Under the pieces are notes generated by a model. That model was not told the origin of the DNA and searched no databases. It saw nothing but the letters and a program-made list of their open reading frames with translations. A stretch of 64,000 bases of DNA, from assembly GCF_020921035.1 (NCBI RefSeq), contig NC_063150.1:32163826-32227825 (forward strand), written 5' to 3'. Below, in pieces: positions 48,543-59,747 of this stretch. Position 1 is the first letter of the stretch. Every line of letters begins with the position of its first letter. The translations under genes and the position numbers were made by a program. Source of the stretch: Rhodamnia argentea. Taxonomy: Eukaryota; Streptophyta; Magnoliopsida; Myrtales; Myrtaceae.

Positions 48543-50179
48543 CAATATTAGGTGGGATTACATTCAAGTGCACTGGTGATATTACCAATTTATTTCTATG
48601 TAATTATTGAGTACATGTGACATCAGAAGCTCCATCAATTTTTTGGTTTGCGAAATATTTGTCGCACTGTTTTTCTTGTTAATCATGCTTGCAGGTCATC
48701 AGCTTTACTACCCAAGTCAAAACCTGGATAATTTTAGTTTCGAAACTACAGAAAGTAGCGTAGTTATCTGAAAAAAACCATAACTTTGGATTTCTATGCA
48801 AAGTCTTGTTGTCAGTGAACGGTATATTTGAGTTTGCTTCTCTTTCTCCATAAGTTTTTGCTGAAAAATGATAGGGTCTGTTATGTGGCTAGTTATCTTT
48901 TCTCTTTTGACATTGGTGAGCTTCTTTTTTATCTGCTTTGTTTGGAGTTGATCTTTGAGAGGACTTCTACAATGTTTCCTACAGCTTCATACTTCGATAG
49001 GACTCTTGGACATAGCACAGTCACAAGTAGGTTTTACAATAACTCGACAGATAGCATCTAGCTTCCTGATTCTATGTGCTTTAAGCGCATTAAGAAAGAT
49101 TAATCTAGGAATCATGGCAACATCTTAACCTTAATGGCCACCTAAAAGATTTATTTAAAGCTTCTCACCATCTTTTTTAAATCTTTGTTCTTGCCAGAAA
49201 TTGTCATAACCTGTTTAGTTTATTGAATGGAAACTGCTCTAGGAAATGGGAGCCCTCAAAAGGCAAATGACCCCATTAAAAAACTTCCAAACAAGGAAAG
49301 TGGGACTGGTGGCCCTCCTATTTTATGATTTAGTGCTCTGACATCTGTCATCTTTGGGATATTGATTAACCTGATAAAGAGCACTAATTCTTGAAAATTG
49401 AAAAACCCATGCATTATTGTAAAGAGCTTGCCTCGTCTACTTCCTTGGAGCACTTGATTACGTTAACGTTGGACATGTCATAACCCCTGTCCTTCGATAA
49501 ACCAAACCCCCATTTTCATAGCATTCTCAGATTTTTAGATACATACACATATTGTCTGGACTACAGGAATAACTTATGCCCTAAGGTGAATAATCTGGAA
49601 GTTGATGGTTACTGGATGGTGAGTACAGTCCAACTGAAGTTGCGTTGACCGTGATATTCAATCTGAGAGCAAAATAGTGCGGACGTGAAAAGTTACTTCC
49701 ATTAAGATGAATTTCTGTATTCGATGTCCTCCCTCTGTATTCTAGTTCTTTTTCTCTTCATTCATGTTAATTACAGTGGGATTTTTGTTTCTTAATTAGT
49801 GCCGACCAACCGATTGATTTTGTCATTGGTGTTCTCAGATTACATAATGGCAATTATAACAGGACAACTAGAAGGATTTAGTATTCAGCTGGAGTTTCTA
49901 TTTGTTAACTGTTAGTACCTATAAATGACTGGTTACCCTGCATTATTCGGGGAAGTAGCCAACACCCGACAGGTGTCGTATCATAGTTCTAGTGATAATT
50001 GTACCAGCTAAAACTGCACTATGGGGTGGGATTTTTGTGGCCTACCAAAATGTTTTTGGTCATGCTCCACAATCCCTTGCACTCTCTTACTAGAGAGATG
50101 CTATATATAGAGTGCCTTGGCTCTGAGCTTTCCATGTTCTAAACACTTGTCTTTCACTCCCTCCAGCTTTTGATTGAAG
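48184..50179. other. mtSSB 3' region and spacer
   Basis: The start probably holds the last exon or 3' UTR of mtSSB. A short open stretch at about 48358-48462 follows a good acceptor (TTTTCCTGGCAG) and may be a 3' exon, but it lacks recognisable content. A CT microsatellite lies at 48505-48539. The rest is ordinary AT-rich spacer with no gene I can support. The promoter of the next gene begins near 50050. Confidence 0.5.
50102..50109 (+). promoter_or_regulatory. TATA box of the GUB_WAK gene
   Basis: TATATATA lies 71 bases before the start codon at 50180. This would put transcription start near 50135 and give a 5' UTR of about 45 bases, a normal spacing for a plant TATA gene. Confidence 0.6.
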
Positions 50180-50794
50180 ATGGAGCTTGTAATATTTCTC
50201 ATGCTCATTTCAGTGACCCAAGTGTCATCACTTGGTGCTTGTCCTAAATGTGGGAGCATGGAGGTTCCATACCCACTTAGCACAGACGACAGATGTGGGG
50301 ACCCTAGGTACAAGGTGTACTGTAAGAATGGAGGTCTAGAGTTTCTGTCAGCTGGAGGAGTTTACTATGAGGTCCTCAGCATTGACTCTAGTGCTTATAA
50401 GCTTGTCATAAGTCCACCCATGATACAGAAGAATACTTGTTATTCGTCTGACCTTAGTGTAGGGGGCTTGAGTCTGGATGAGAACTTGCCATTTAACATA
50501 TCCACTCACAACACAGTGTTGCTGCTGAATTGCTCGAGCGACATTCTACTTTCGCCATTGAATTGTTCTTCAAACAGCTTTTGTAGGGCTTACGAGAACA
50601 ATGTGGTGGAAGGAAGCACGTGTAAAAACACTCTTTGCTGTCATTACTTGAAAGATTCGGCCATGACCTCACATAGAATTAGGATTAGGGTTGGAGGGTG
50701 CACTGCTTACACTTCCGTAGTGAATATTAAGCCCGACGATCCAGCCGGTTCATGGAATTATGGTATTGAGCTGCAATGGGTCTGTCCAAGTTGA
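50180..50794 (+). CDS. Secreted GUB_WAK (galacturonan-binding) domain protein without kinase
   Basis: A single-exon protein of 204 residues. Residues 1 to about 19 (MELVIFLMLISVTQVSSLG) form a signal peptide. The rest is a cysteine-rich domain with 13 cysteines, beginning CPKCGSMEVPYPLS with CGDPRYKVYC next, the pattern of the galacturonan-binding domain of wall-associated kinases. The second half (CRAYENNV, CKNTLCCHYL, IELQWVCPS) resembles the WAK-associated C-terminal region. There is no transmembrane helix, EGF repeat or kinase, and none follows downstream to the next gene, so the product should be free in the wall or apoplast. A pectin-binding role is inferred from the family, not shown. 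I chose the ATG at 50180 because it begins the hydrophobic signal. It could be a true stand-alone protein, of which plants have several, or the 5' remnant of a receptor kinase. Confidence 0.85.
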   Translation: MELVIFLMLISVTQVSSLGACPKCGSMEVPYPLSTDDRCGDPRYKVYCKNGGLEFLSAGGVYYEVLSIDSSAYKLVISPPMIQKNTCYSSDLSVGGLSLDENLPFNISTHNTVLLLNCSSDILLSPLNCSSNSFCRAYENNVVEGSTCKNTLCCHYLKDSAMTSHRIRIRVGGCTAYTSVVNIKPDDPAGSWNYGIELQWVCPS

Positions 50795-51151
50795 GGTTTT
50801 CTATCGAGGTGCAGACCAATTAGAAGTCTGTGTAGCTGTTGCTTCTTTGCCATTAATAATGCGGTGTCGTATCTCCTCCACAGCATGTCAAATTGGACAT
50901 TGAAAGATGGTCGCATGTTCTGTCGTGTCTTGTTATCAGTCGTGTGCCGTATCTTCTATAAATGTCCATGCTTAGTTAGGTCCTGAGTATGACCTTCTAA
51001 TTGAGTAAGTGAAGCTGGAGATGGTTGACGATGCTCAGAATAATGATGTTTTCTTGGTCTTCTCTGCATAAATGTCAATTTGGCTTTGTTTGCTGTAGCC
51101 ATGGATGCTTCATGGTTACTTCTCAAGTCAATAAACTTGAATCTTCTTATG

Positions 51152-51193
<42 letters not shown>

Positions 51194-52928
51194 GGTTTTG
51201 ATACATGCCACTCTGCACATTGGAGCTGTATTTAGGGTTGCTCGGTAACTCGAGTGTGCAGAAATACGTTTCTTTACGACCAAAGCCGATATGCGTGTGC
51301 GAGAGAGGGAAACTTTTAGATGGTAAATTAGCCACGGAAATGCAGTCACGGTGTCCCTTAGATAGTGTTCGGCTAATGATGGTTCTCTTGCGCCCCAAGT
51401 CAATATTAACTAATAAATCAGCTCAGGAAATTTGCAATGATTTTGATGGACGTTTATATAGAGAACGCAAAGAGTTGATAAGTTCCAACTTTTTACTCAT
51501 CACTTGTAAAGTTTGAAACTCAGTTTTAAAAACTAACATTAACCTACACGTCGTATTGCAATTCACATTGGACAGTGTGTTATTGTTGAAAATCCTAAAC
51601 TGGTGCCGTCATCATACATTTTATTATCGCATTAATTTCCGTTTCTCAAAATAATCTGCCAAATGTTGGCATTTCATCTAATCAAATTGCATATGTATAA
51701 ATACACGTGGAAGAATGGCACACGTTTTAATGTGATTTTGGATAAAATGCTCACTAAGGGGTGATTTGAATTATGAATACCGATTTGAGATTTTTTTACG
51801 AAATAAAAATTATTTAAAAAATTATGTGTCATGGAATAACGGTTTGAGATTGTTGACGGTATTATCCGCAAAAACTAACGTAAACCCAGCTGACACTGAA
51901 CAGCATGATTTGACGGCCGTATCATCCGATCTCATTTAAACTCTGTACTAGATCAATTTTAACGCGTGAGAAACAGGATACGCAATGTATTTTGTTCAAC
52001 CATTATGGTTTAAGGTTCAATTCGACCTGACAGAGAAGAATCTTACGCCCAAATAATCATTTAGCTGGATTCTTTGTGTACTTGAAAGCGAAACGTCGCT
52101 CGAGTAACTTCGTTTTTACTAGCTTTTTGTTTCATTCTCTTCGGACTTTTCTTCCCAGTGGAAAGGCAACAATTATATGCCCGCATAAGGTAACCACATT
52201 AAAAGGCACAGATCTACAAAATGATGCAGATCTTATCGATTTTGTTATTTCGAAGTCTGAACATTTAGTAAGGCCGTAGAACTGAGTCAAAAAGAGACAT
52301 TTTCACCATCTTTACATAAATTCCAGAAAGGAAGTGAAAACAAGAAGAGAAAAGGCGAAGTGTAGGAACATATCGGCAGGACTCGATACAGCTGAAATAA
52401 ATGGGTGCCACATTATGAACAACAGTCAGTCACTATGCTAAAAAACACCAAACTGCAAAATGGGCAAGTTCAAGTGACAACAATATCGTAGAAAAGGCGC
52501 ACAATTTAACCTTCATGGCTCCAATTAAGTAACATTAACATAAAGACCTGGATTGCCAGAAACCATAAAGAGAAACGAGGGGCAGAATGACGGCAAACTA
52601 ATGACAGCGAGACTTTGTACTATAACAAGAAAACCCAATCAAAAGTCTTACTATTCAAGCTTCACTTCTTTACACACGAACTCGAGATGTTAGCAAGCAA
52701 ACTATCACGACCATACTTAACAAATTCGACGCGTCATCTTAGTTAGTCAGTCCAACAGCTGAGCACAAACTGAAAATCAAACATGGACACTTGCAATCTC
52801 AGAAAACACCTGCTCTTCGATCTCAACTCTCACACGTTTACAATAATCACCACCGAAACGGGAAAACCAGGCGCTGCTCACACTGCCAGGGAAAAAAATC
52901 ATGACTATTTACTATACCAGACAATTTG
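50795..52928. other. Spacer and 3' UTR of the minus-strand PP2C
   Basis: The first half would include the GUB_WAK 3' UTR, a CT tract at 51152-51190 and AT-rich DNA. Bases from about 52300 to 52928 are likely the 3' UTR of the PP2C transcribed from the right. No kinase-domain remnant, RNA gene or other coding frame is convincing. Confidence 0.55.
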
Positions 52929-55484
52929 CTATGAGGCCACCAAAGATCTGCTTGGCTTTTTTCCTTCCATGGCATCTTTCTTTTTCCGACAAATTGTGCA
53001 GAGGAATGGCCCTTCAGATGACTTTGATGCGGTGGAGAAAAAGGGTCCAGAATTTGCCATCAAGTTGTCAGCAGAAGGCTGATCAGCTTGGCAAACTGCA
53101 CATTTAAAGGTCCCGGGGTTTTGGTTTGAAGGAAAATCCTTACCTAGCCTGCAAGTAAAAATTACAGAACGTTTACAGAAGAATTGAGACTACCCATCCT
53201 TCAACTTGTCCCCGCAAGGCACCTATCTAACTTTGCCATACATATTATTTTTCAGGACCTATTATGCGCACAGGAAACCTCTTATTGGCATGAACATCTA
53301 TGCAATCTATGACATTGAACAGGCTCATGGAAGTAGTCAAAATGACATCCTTTCACTGCTCCTCATGCTCATGTAGAAATCACCAATATGTGCAACATTA
53401 TCTTTACATGACACGGACACTAGCAAAAATCATTAGAAAGTCCAATGAAATAATCTAAAATAGCTATTGACGGTTCTTTCAATATTTTGCCTACTAATTT
53501 GCCAATTAGTGATTTGATAGACGAGGAACTAACCCTGATAACAAGACATTGCTAAAGCAACCTTTCTCGTTGAATGTTTGAAAGATTTCATTTAGTTTCA
53601 GGGCAAGGGTAGCTTCATGAGTTGACATACTTCCCATATTCATCTCCAAAACAGCACATTTCTTTTCCCGAGGAAAACTTCCCCTTTGCAAGGAAGATTA
53701 AGTACATCAAATATATGTTAAAAGGATTACCTCTCCGCCAGCATTGCAGAACCCTCTTCAAACAACTCCTCCACAGCCCCAACAGCAGAAAGCTTACTGG
53801 TAGCTTTATTCGCACTCCGGGACTTCTTACCTGACAAAAATGAACTCAGAAAAGTTTGCTTCTTTTTAGGTATAGGAGGTATCACGGGGATGTCGGATGG
53901 GATAATATCAACAACCAGGCAGGTTGTATCATCTTTCAGGCCTCTTGACCGAAGTGCCTCCTGAACGATAACACAAGCAATTAGATAACAAACATGGAGA
54001 AAAGTCATAAACATTCCACATATTTTAGAGATCACATACAGAATACCTTAACAACTAACTTTGCAGCTAGTTCTGCTGGTAAACCTCGACAGGACTTGGC
54101 AGCAACATCAGAAGATAAAGCATCCCAGATACCATCAGAAGCAATTATGAGTCTTCCTCCAGCATTTGAAAGCTACATAACCAGAAATGCGGTTTTTCAA
54201 CTTCATCATGCTTAAAATTCCAAAAAGGACAAGGCAATTCGACCAGATCAACTCACCTTTACTTGCTTAACATGAGGTATTGGCACAATAAATTCGCCTA
54301 CATCTGTGTCACCTATCGACCTTGAAAGGCATAGTCCACCAGGCCAACAACGCAGCGGGCCAACCTGCAAATCATGATATAGCAGTTAAGGACAAGGATT
54401 CCCTTTTGTTTGGGTTTGATGGATCAAAGCGCAAACAGTCTTGTACCTCATTTCCACCAAACACATTCAGTCTTCCCACTTCACCTCCACTTGCAGTGAC
54501 TCGTTCCCTCTCTTCAGCATTCTCTTCAAGCCGATGATCAACAGTCAAGAGAGAAACCACACCTCCCTGTGTGTCCAATATGCATCTAGAATCTCCCACC
54601 GATGCAACAGTAATTGTCCATCCATCAATCACCACAAATGTTACTGTTGTCCCAGAAGTTTCACCTGTCACGCAATGGAAGTATTAAGGTAAGAACAAAT
54701 GGATAGCCTTTCAATAAAAAGGACAAGATGGTAGTAACATGCCTCTCTGCTGAAATTCGATGTCAGTCTTGACAAAACCTGCAACAAGGGCCCGTGGAAG
54801 TGCTTGAAGCCAGTCATCTCGACTAACTCCTTGAGGGATAGCACTCAAAACATTAGTCAATAGGTTCTCCTTTGCAAAGATTGCAGCCGATATGCCATTA
54901 TGTCCGTCAAGTATCTGCGCCGAAAAATAATACAAATTTGCTGCAGATGCCATGAAATAGAAAAATGCAGAATGGAGGTATGCTATTCTTGAGAATTTTA
55001 CACAAAGATAAGGAATAAACTAATCACAGAGAAAAGAAGAATTTCATTCCTGGAAACTATTTAATGTGACGTGTACACTTCACTGAGCCATATAAACAAA
55101 CCAGAGCTTAGTCATATAACTATTTGGCATTTTCAATTCATGAGCTTCCTGCACTGTGCAAAAGACAACTTCCTGATTTTCCTTAAGATAAGTATATAGG
55201 AGCTACTAAAGGAACACGAAAGGGTTAACTGATACAGATACAAATCCTTTAATGAAAAAAATCACGAAGAGTACCGCAAACACAGAAAATGAGGTTGACG
55301 GGTCCCCAGCAATCCTCTCACAGTCAGGTTTTGCCAGAAAGTAGTCCTCCCCTTTTTTCGCCAAAGCGGCCTGTCCATATTTCACAATAGGCTTCTCAAC
55401 TTTCCCACCCCGAAGCTCACGACCAATCAGAGTCGCAAGTGGGACAAGAGGAGGTTTCATCCTTGATATTTCAGCCTGACTCAT
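52929..55484 (-). CDS. Protein phosphatase 2C, At1g47380 (PP2C 12) type
   Basis: A PP2C Ser/Thr phosphatase distinct from the EGR-like one at 6344-9014. Seven exons, in transcription order, are 55484-55275, 54914-54743, 54664-54447, 54364-54257, 54172-54047, 53960-53731 and 53148-52929, giving 427 residues, close to the 428 of Arabidopsis At1g47380. Motifs seen: ILDGHNG (metal-binding Asp), SVGDSRCILD, LCLSRSIGD, IIASDGIWDAL and KDDTTCLVVDI. A group-specific tail has a Lys/Ser-rich segment, VEELFEEGSAMLAERL, and a paired-Cys end (CAVC, then CTICRKKKDAMEGK) that looks like a small metal-binding module. The intron between exons 2 and 3 must use a GC donor (CAGAGAG|GCATGT) to keep the frame. Substrates are unknown. 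Confidence 0.93.
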
Positions 55485-56760
55485 GTTCTACAGTTTGGCA
55501 TTTGGCAGAAACCAATGGTGATACCTGAAAATCCAGAACAATTATTTCAATAAAGAGCACTCTCCATATAAGTCTCTCAACAAGCCAACTAATTGTGATG
55601 ATTGTCACAAATATATCAAGCCGCTTCTGTCTTGCACTGAAGCAAGAGCAAAAGCTAAAGGGACAAAGTAAATAGATGAAAATCCATCTCCCACAGTCCA
55701 CACCATAATCTAGTGTAATTAGATCAGAGTAAATCCACATATTTGCAGAAGAAAAACCGACATAACAAACAGAAAGATAACGTCATAACTAAAGTAAAAA
55801 ATGCCAAAGGGTTTGCCACTTTAAGCTGCAATTAGCTTGGTTTTCAAGAGTCCTGACTGTCTAAACACGATTTCACAAATATACACCAGTAAAGGACTAA
55901 ATCAATGCACGATATTGACAAATACGAAATTCCTCTACTGATATTTTCAGCTCCACCAGGCATTAAAGCACTTCTGATTAGGAACGACGCGGATCGAGAC
56001 AAAACAGATGCACATGCCATACCTAAGCGCCTATAAAGTAGCTCACTTTGGAAAACCCTAATGCATCAGACAAAAATAACTCGAACCAGAAACAGTCACA
56101 ACTCTTAATGCCCTTCAATCTTCACCATACGAGAGACACTATGTTTGATAGAAATCGACTGATAAAAAAAAATACCAAAATGTGCTTCAACTGAGGTGAA
56201 AAAACGCATCAAATTCAAAACGTAACAGCAGCGAGAGCACAGCAATCGGACAATGCAACAAAATTCGATCCTACCCACAAGCCAATCTGCGGGCCGATCT
56301 CTTCCCAAAGCGCCTAAAATAACTCGAGACCAGTCTCGGGCCGAGTGGACAAGCACAAGCTACTGACGAAATCACAAGCCCAAAAAGCAAAAAAGTCGCA
56401 GACACTCGCGAGTCGAAAGACGAGAAAAGGGAACTCCGAATTCCTCTCCGGCGGAACTCACATTGCGAAACCGACAGCATTAGTGGGTCGAGCCGCGAGA
56501 ATCCGTCGCCGAAAGCCGGAACGTCAGCTCGAACTTCTCTCCATCTGCACATCCGCTCGTACGGACTCCATCGGACGGCCGAATCGAGAAGCGCCTCACA
56601 ATCACCGGCGAGCACTGGAGAAGGGGGAAATGCGGGCGACAGCGAGAGCCGAGAGGAATTCTCTGCGATTTGATTGGGAGGAAAATCTAAGCGAGGGAGA
56701 TAGTGAGAGAGAGAGAGAGGGAGGGGCAGGAAGGGGCAAAGCGCCAAGCGGGGTCGATTT
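55485..56760 (-). promoter_or_regulatory. 5' UTR, leader intron and promoter of the minus-strand PP2C
   Basis: On the minus strand a donor CAAT|GTGAGT (exon ending at 56462) and an acceptor GGATTTTCAG (exon resuming at 55524) define a likely leader intron of about 940 bases. The probable first exon (about 56462-56750) begins near a CT tract, seen as GAGAGA at 56704-56722 on the plus strand. A telo-box sequence AAACCCTAA lies at 56053-56061, inside this intron and in plus orientation. The frames of 157 and 158 residues on the two strands here overlap each other and have no homology I can see. Confidence 0.55.
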
Positions 56761-59614
56761 CGTGCGGAGGATTTGTGATAATGACGTTCATGTCCTGATC
56801 ATAGTTGTAACCAGCTAGAGCAGATGGATATGAAATTACTTCAATACCCTCGATCGTCAAAGGTTTTTGCCTTCGCTGCCTTTTAACCGTGATGGAAACT
56901 GGGCGAGAAGAAGCGCGACCATCTCGAAAGAAACTCCTTTCGGAGCGTCAAGATCACGAAAGAACAAAATTTCAAATGTTAATTAATAAGTTTGTGGAGT
57001 GTTTATTTATTAAGATAAATTTGTTTATTTAATCGCAATTATCAAGTAATTTAAAACAAATTAAGGACATGTTCGGTAACAATTCTATTTTCGTGAATAG
57101 ATTTTAAGCATAATTTATTTTTTCTAATTCCATTTCTCGAAATAACTTATGAGCAAATCCATCAATCAATTTTTAATCATGCTGCGAAACAGGACAGACC
57201 CATCAAATTTTAAAAAAAAATAATTAATCAAGAAATCACTCGGATTACCCCCCTCGGAAATTTCTGTGCCCTGACTAGAATTGTCATTTTAAGGCAGTTG
57301 ACTTTTAATGAACCTGAATTGTAGTCCACCACCAGAAGGGAAATGGGAACATTTTTTTTTTGTTTTTGTTTTTTTTGGTAATTCCACGTATGTTTTACAA
57401 GGAATTATTAAGAAGCAAGAGAGTGATGAGTGAGATGCGGGGCTGGCAACAAGAAATCATTAGGTGGGTTTTAGAATAAACTGAAAGAAAATAAAAATTG
57501 AGTAGGTGGGTGGGTTAGCATAAAGCAAAGCTCAGTTGTCAAACCTAGAATGAGCACAAGCCACCTAAATATTTATTCAGATTATTTTAATTTAAGGAGA
57601 AATTGCATGGAACTCGTCAACCGGTGCGGTACCACCTGAATCATCATATAATAAGTCCGGACATGGTTAGCTACGAATGGGACTCATACTTGTTCGAAAA
57701 TCATAGAAAAAATTACAATTGGGACTTCGCCAGCATAAATGTCTTTGGTTGATTGTGAGAATGACGATATTGTTAATGTGTTACAAATTCTTAAAAGAGT
57801 AAACGCCACAATAATTTTTAATTAAATTATTATTTATTTTTATGTGGCAAAAAAACAAGTCGATAGCATGAGAGTCGCCCAATCAATTCTCTTACAATTA
57901 TAATATAAGCTTAAGGAAAAAGGAATTCTTAAAAAAGAAGAAGAAGAAGAAGATAAAAGCAGAAAAAATGTCCATTTGATTTTAACAAGGCTTTCGTGAA
58001 TAATTAATGCCTCGTTGCCGAAAGAGGGATTTTCAGCTGAGCAAAAGAGTCGGAAAGCCGAGCAGGTGGCGACAAACAACCCGAAGCGATTAGGGACGGA
58101 GAGTTCGGAGGGACAATGGCGGGGCCAACCAAGTTACCCAAATCAATGTTTGAGTTGACAGTAGGGACAAATCGAAATCGTCCTCTTGGGTCGGATAGTC
58201 GTTCGATTCGATGCATTTCGTGGTGATCATCAGTACTTTCCCAAGAAAATTACGTCACGGCGTGTCGTGTTATGTATTGAGATAACAAGGGTTAATCATA
58301 CGTCAACTCGATTAATCTCGTGCGTTTTATTTCTAATCCTTGTAAAGCTTTCAAAATCGTTAAGAACAGCTCATCCATCGAGACTTTCGTTAAAGAGTTA
58401 AAAAAATTCGAAAAGATTGTCATTGTTTGTCGGTTGCCGCAAGCGAAGCGCGTAGGGTTGCTAACCATATGACTAAAAGAATGTCAGGTTGATGAGCGAT
58501 TTACCCGATAACAAATTACCTAAGTTTTCAAAAGGAAAATTCGAATATTTTTTTATGGGGATGATGACACAAATGATCCTTAAAATTTGACCAAATATGC
58601 AATGTGATCTTTAAGCTTTAATTTCTCTAATGTAGTCCCTAAACTAAAGCCTATCTTGCAATGCGGTCCCTACACGTTTAATCCGTTCAATATGGTCCCT
58701 AGACTTTTTGTGCATTTTCACAACTTAGTTTTTGAATTATATGAAAATGTTAAAGTTCACAGATCATATTACATATTGGATTAAAATTAAGAGACAATTT
58801 ATGTCCCCTTTTTTTATTCCTTTTTTATGGAGGGTATCAATGACCATACGTATATAATATATTGCATAAAGTTAAACAGAGTGAGTGAGTTTGGTGGGGC
58901 AAAATGACCAATCAATGATGGGTCGAAAAAGTCGTGTGGGCATTTTCGCGAGGCCAAGCATCATGCCCTCGCGCCGTTGAAAGAGACGCTCCACATTTGT
59001 TTTAAAGGCTACGTGTGGATCCACATCCTACAATCCTTGCGCTGATAGCGCAGAACCCACGACCATCAGCTGACGTGGCCACGTGCCTGCTGGACCCCAC
59101 GCAGGATTCTCGCGTGGAAAGACGACGTGGAACGATGCATGTTGCCATCGGCATCCGTGGACTTCGGCAAACTCCAAAATGCACGCGGTCATGTAGCGTA
59201 CCCTTACATGCAGATATATGTTTCGTGACCCCGGGGCGAGGTCCATGGATCGGACACGAACGACCTTTCGAGGAATGACGTGGCTCGGCCCGACCCGAAC
59301 ACCCACGAACGGACGAGAAGCGGGCCGCTCATGGGTGATCGGAGCTTTACAGAACTGGATGTCCGACCATTAGGAACGGATCCGAGAACTTTTTATGCGC
59401 TATTCAAAATTGTGAGTTCGAAGAAATAGAATAACAAAGACAAACTTTAGTGAGCGATTCTCCCACCATTTTCCCCACCTCTATTTCCACTTCTTACGAG
59501 TCAACAAACTTAGTGAAAGAGGACAAACATATGAACAAATTGGAATCGACGAGGTGACCACATAAACAAATCACCACCAGCACCAAACCATCGACACTTC
59601 TATTATTAACACAG

Positions 59615-59645
<31 letters not shown>

Positions 59646-59747
59646 GCGTGTGTGTAATACATTTTAGTACACAAAGAATCAAAAAGAAGAAGAAAAGAAC
59701 CAAAACTCAGTACATTTCACTTCCTATACCACCTTGTTGGTACACAT
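56761..59747. other. Spacer between the PP2C and the kinesin gene
   Basis: AT-rich DNA with a family-2 element at 58560-58815. Bases 59005-59330 are GC-rich with several ACGT-core boxes (GACGTGGCCACGTGCC, AAGACGACGTGG, ATGACGTGGC). A CT/GT microsatellite at 59618-59650 is in the probable 3' UTR of the kinesin. The 92- and 87-residue frames at 59015-59306 overlap on opposite strands with no recognisable motif. I see no gene. Confidence 0.55.
58560..58815. repeat. Inverted-repeat element, family 2, shorter copy
   Basis: Left units such as TAATGTAGTCCCTAAAC and CAATATGGTCCCTAGAC are of the family-2 type seen at 4195-4570 and 45027-45460. The right end (GATCATATTACATATTGGAT) is the inverse of the left AATATGCAATGTGATC. 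The boundaries are approximate. Confidence 0.5.

Noticed and set aside
53506-53691. Possible alternative 3' exon of the second PP2C (61-residue frame on the minus strand)
   Set aside because: It has a usable acceptor, but its product does not resemble the family tail. The exon at 52929-53148 restores the CxxC tail and the correct frame, so this stretch is best treated as intron.
56271-56818. Two frames of about 158 residues on opposite strands
   Set aside because: They overlap each other in the probable 5' UTR of the minus-strand PP2C and show no family features.
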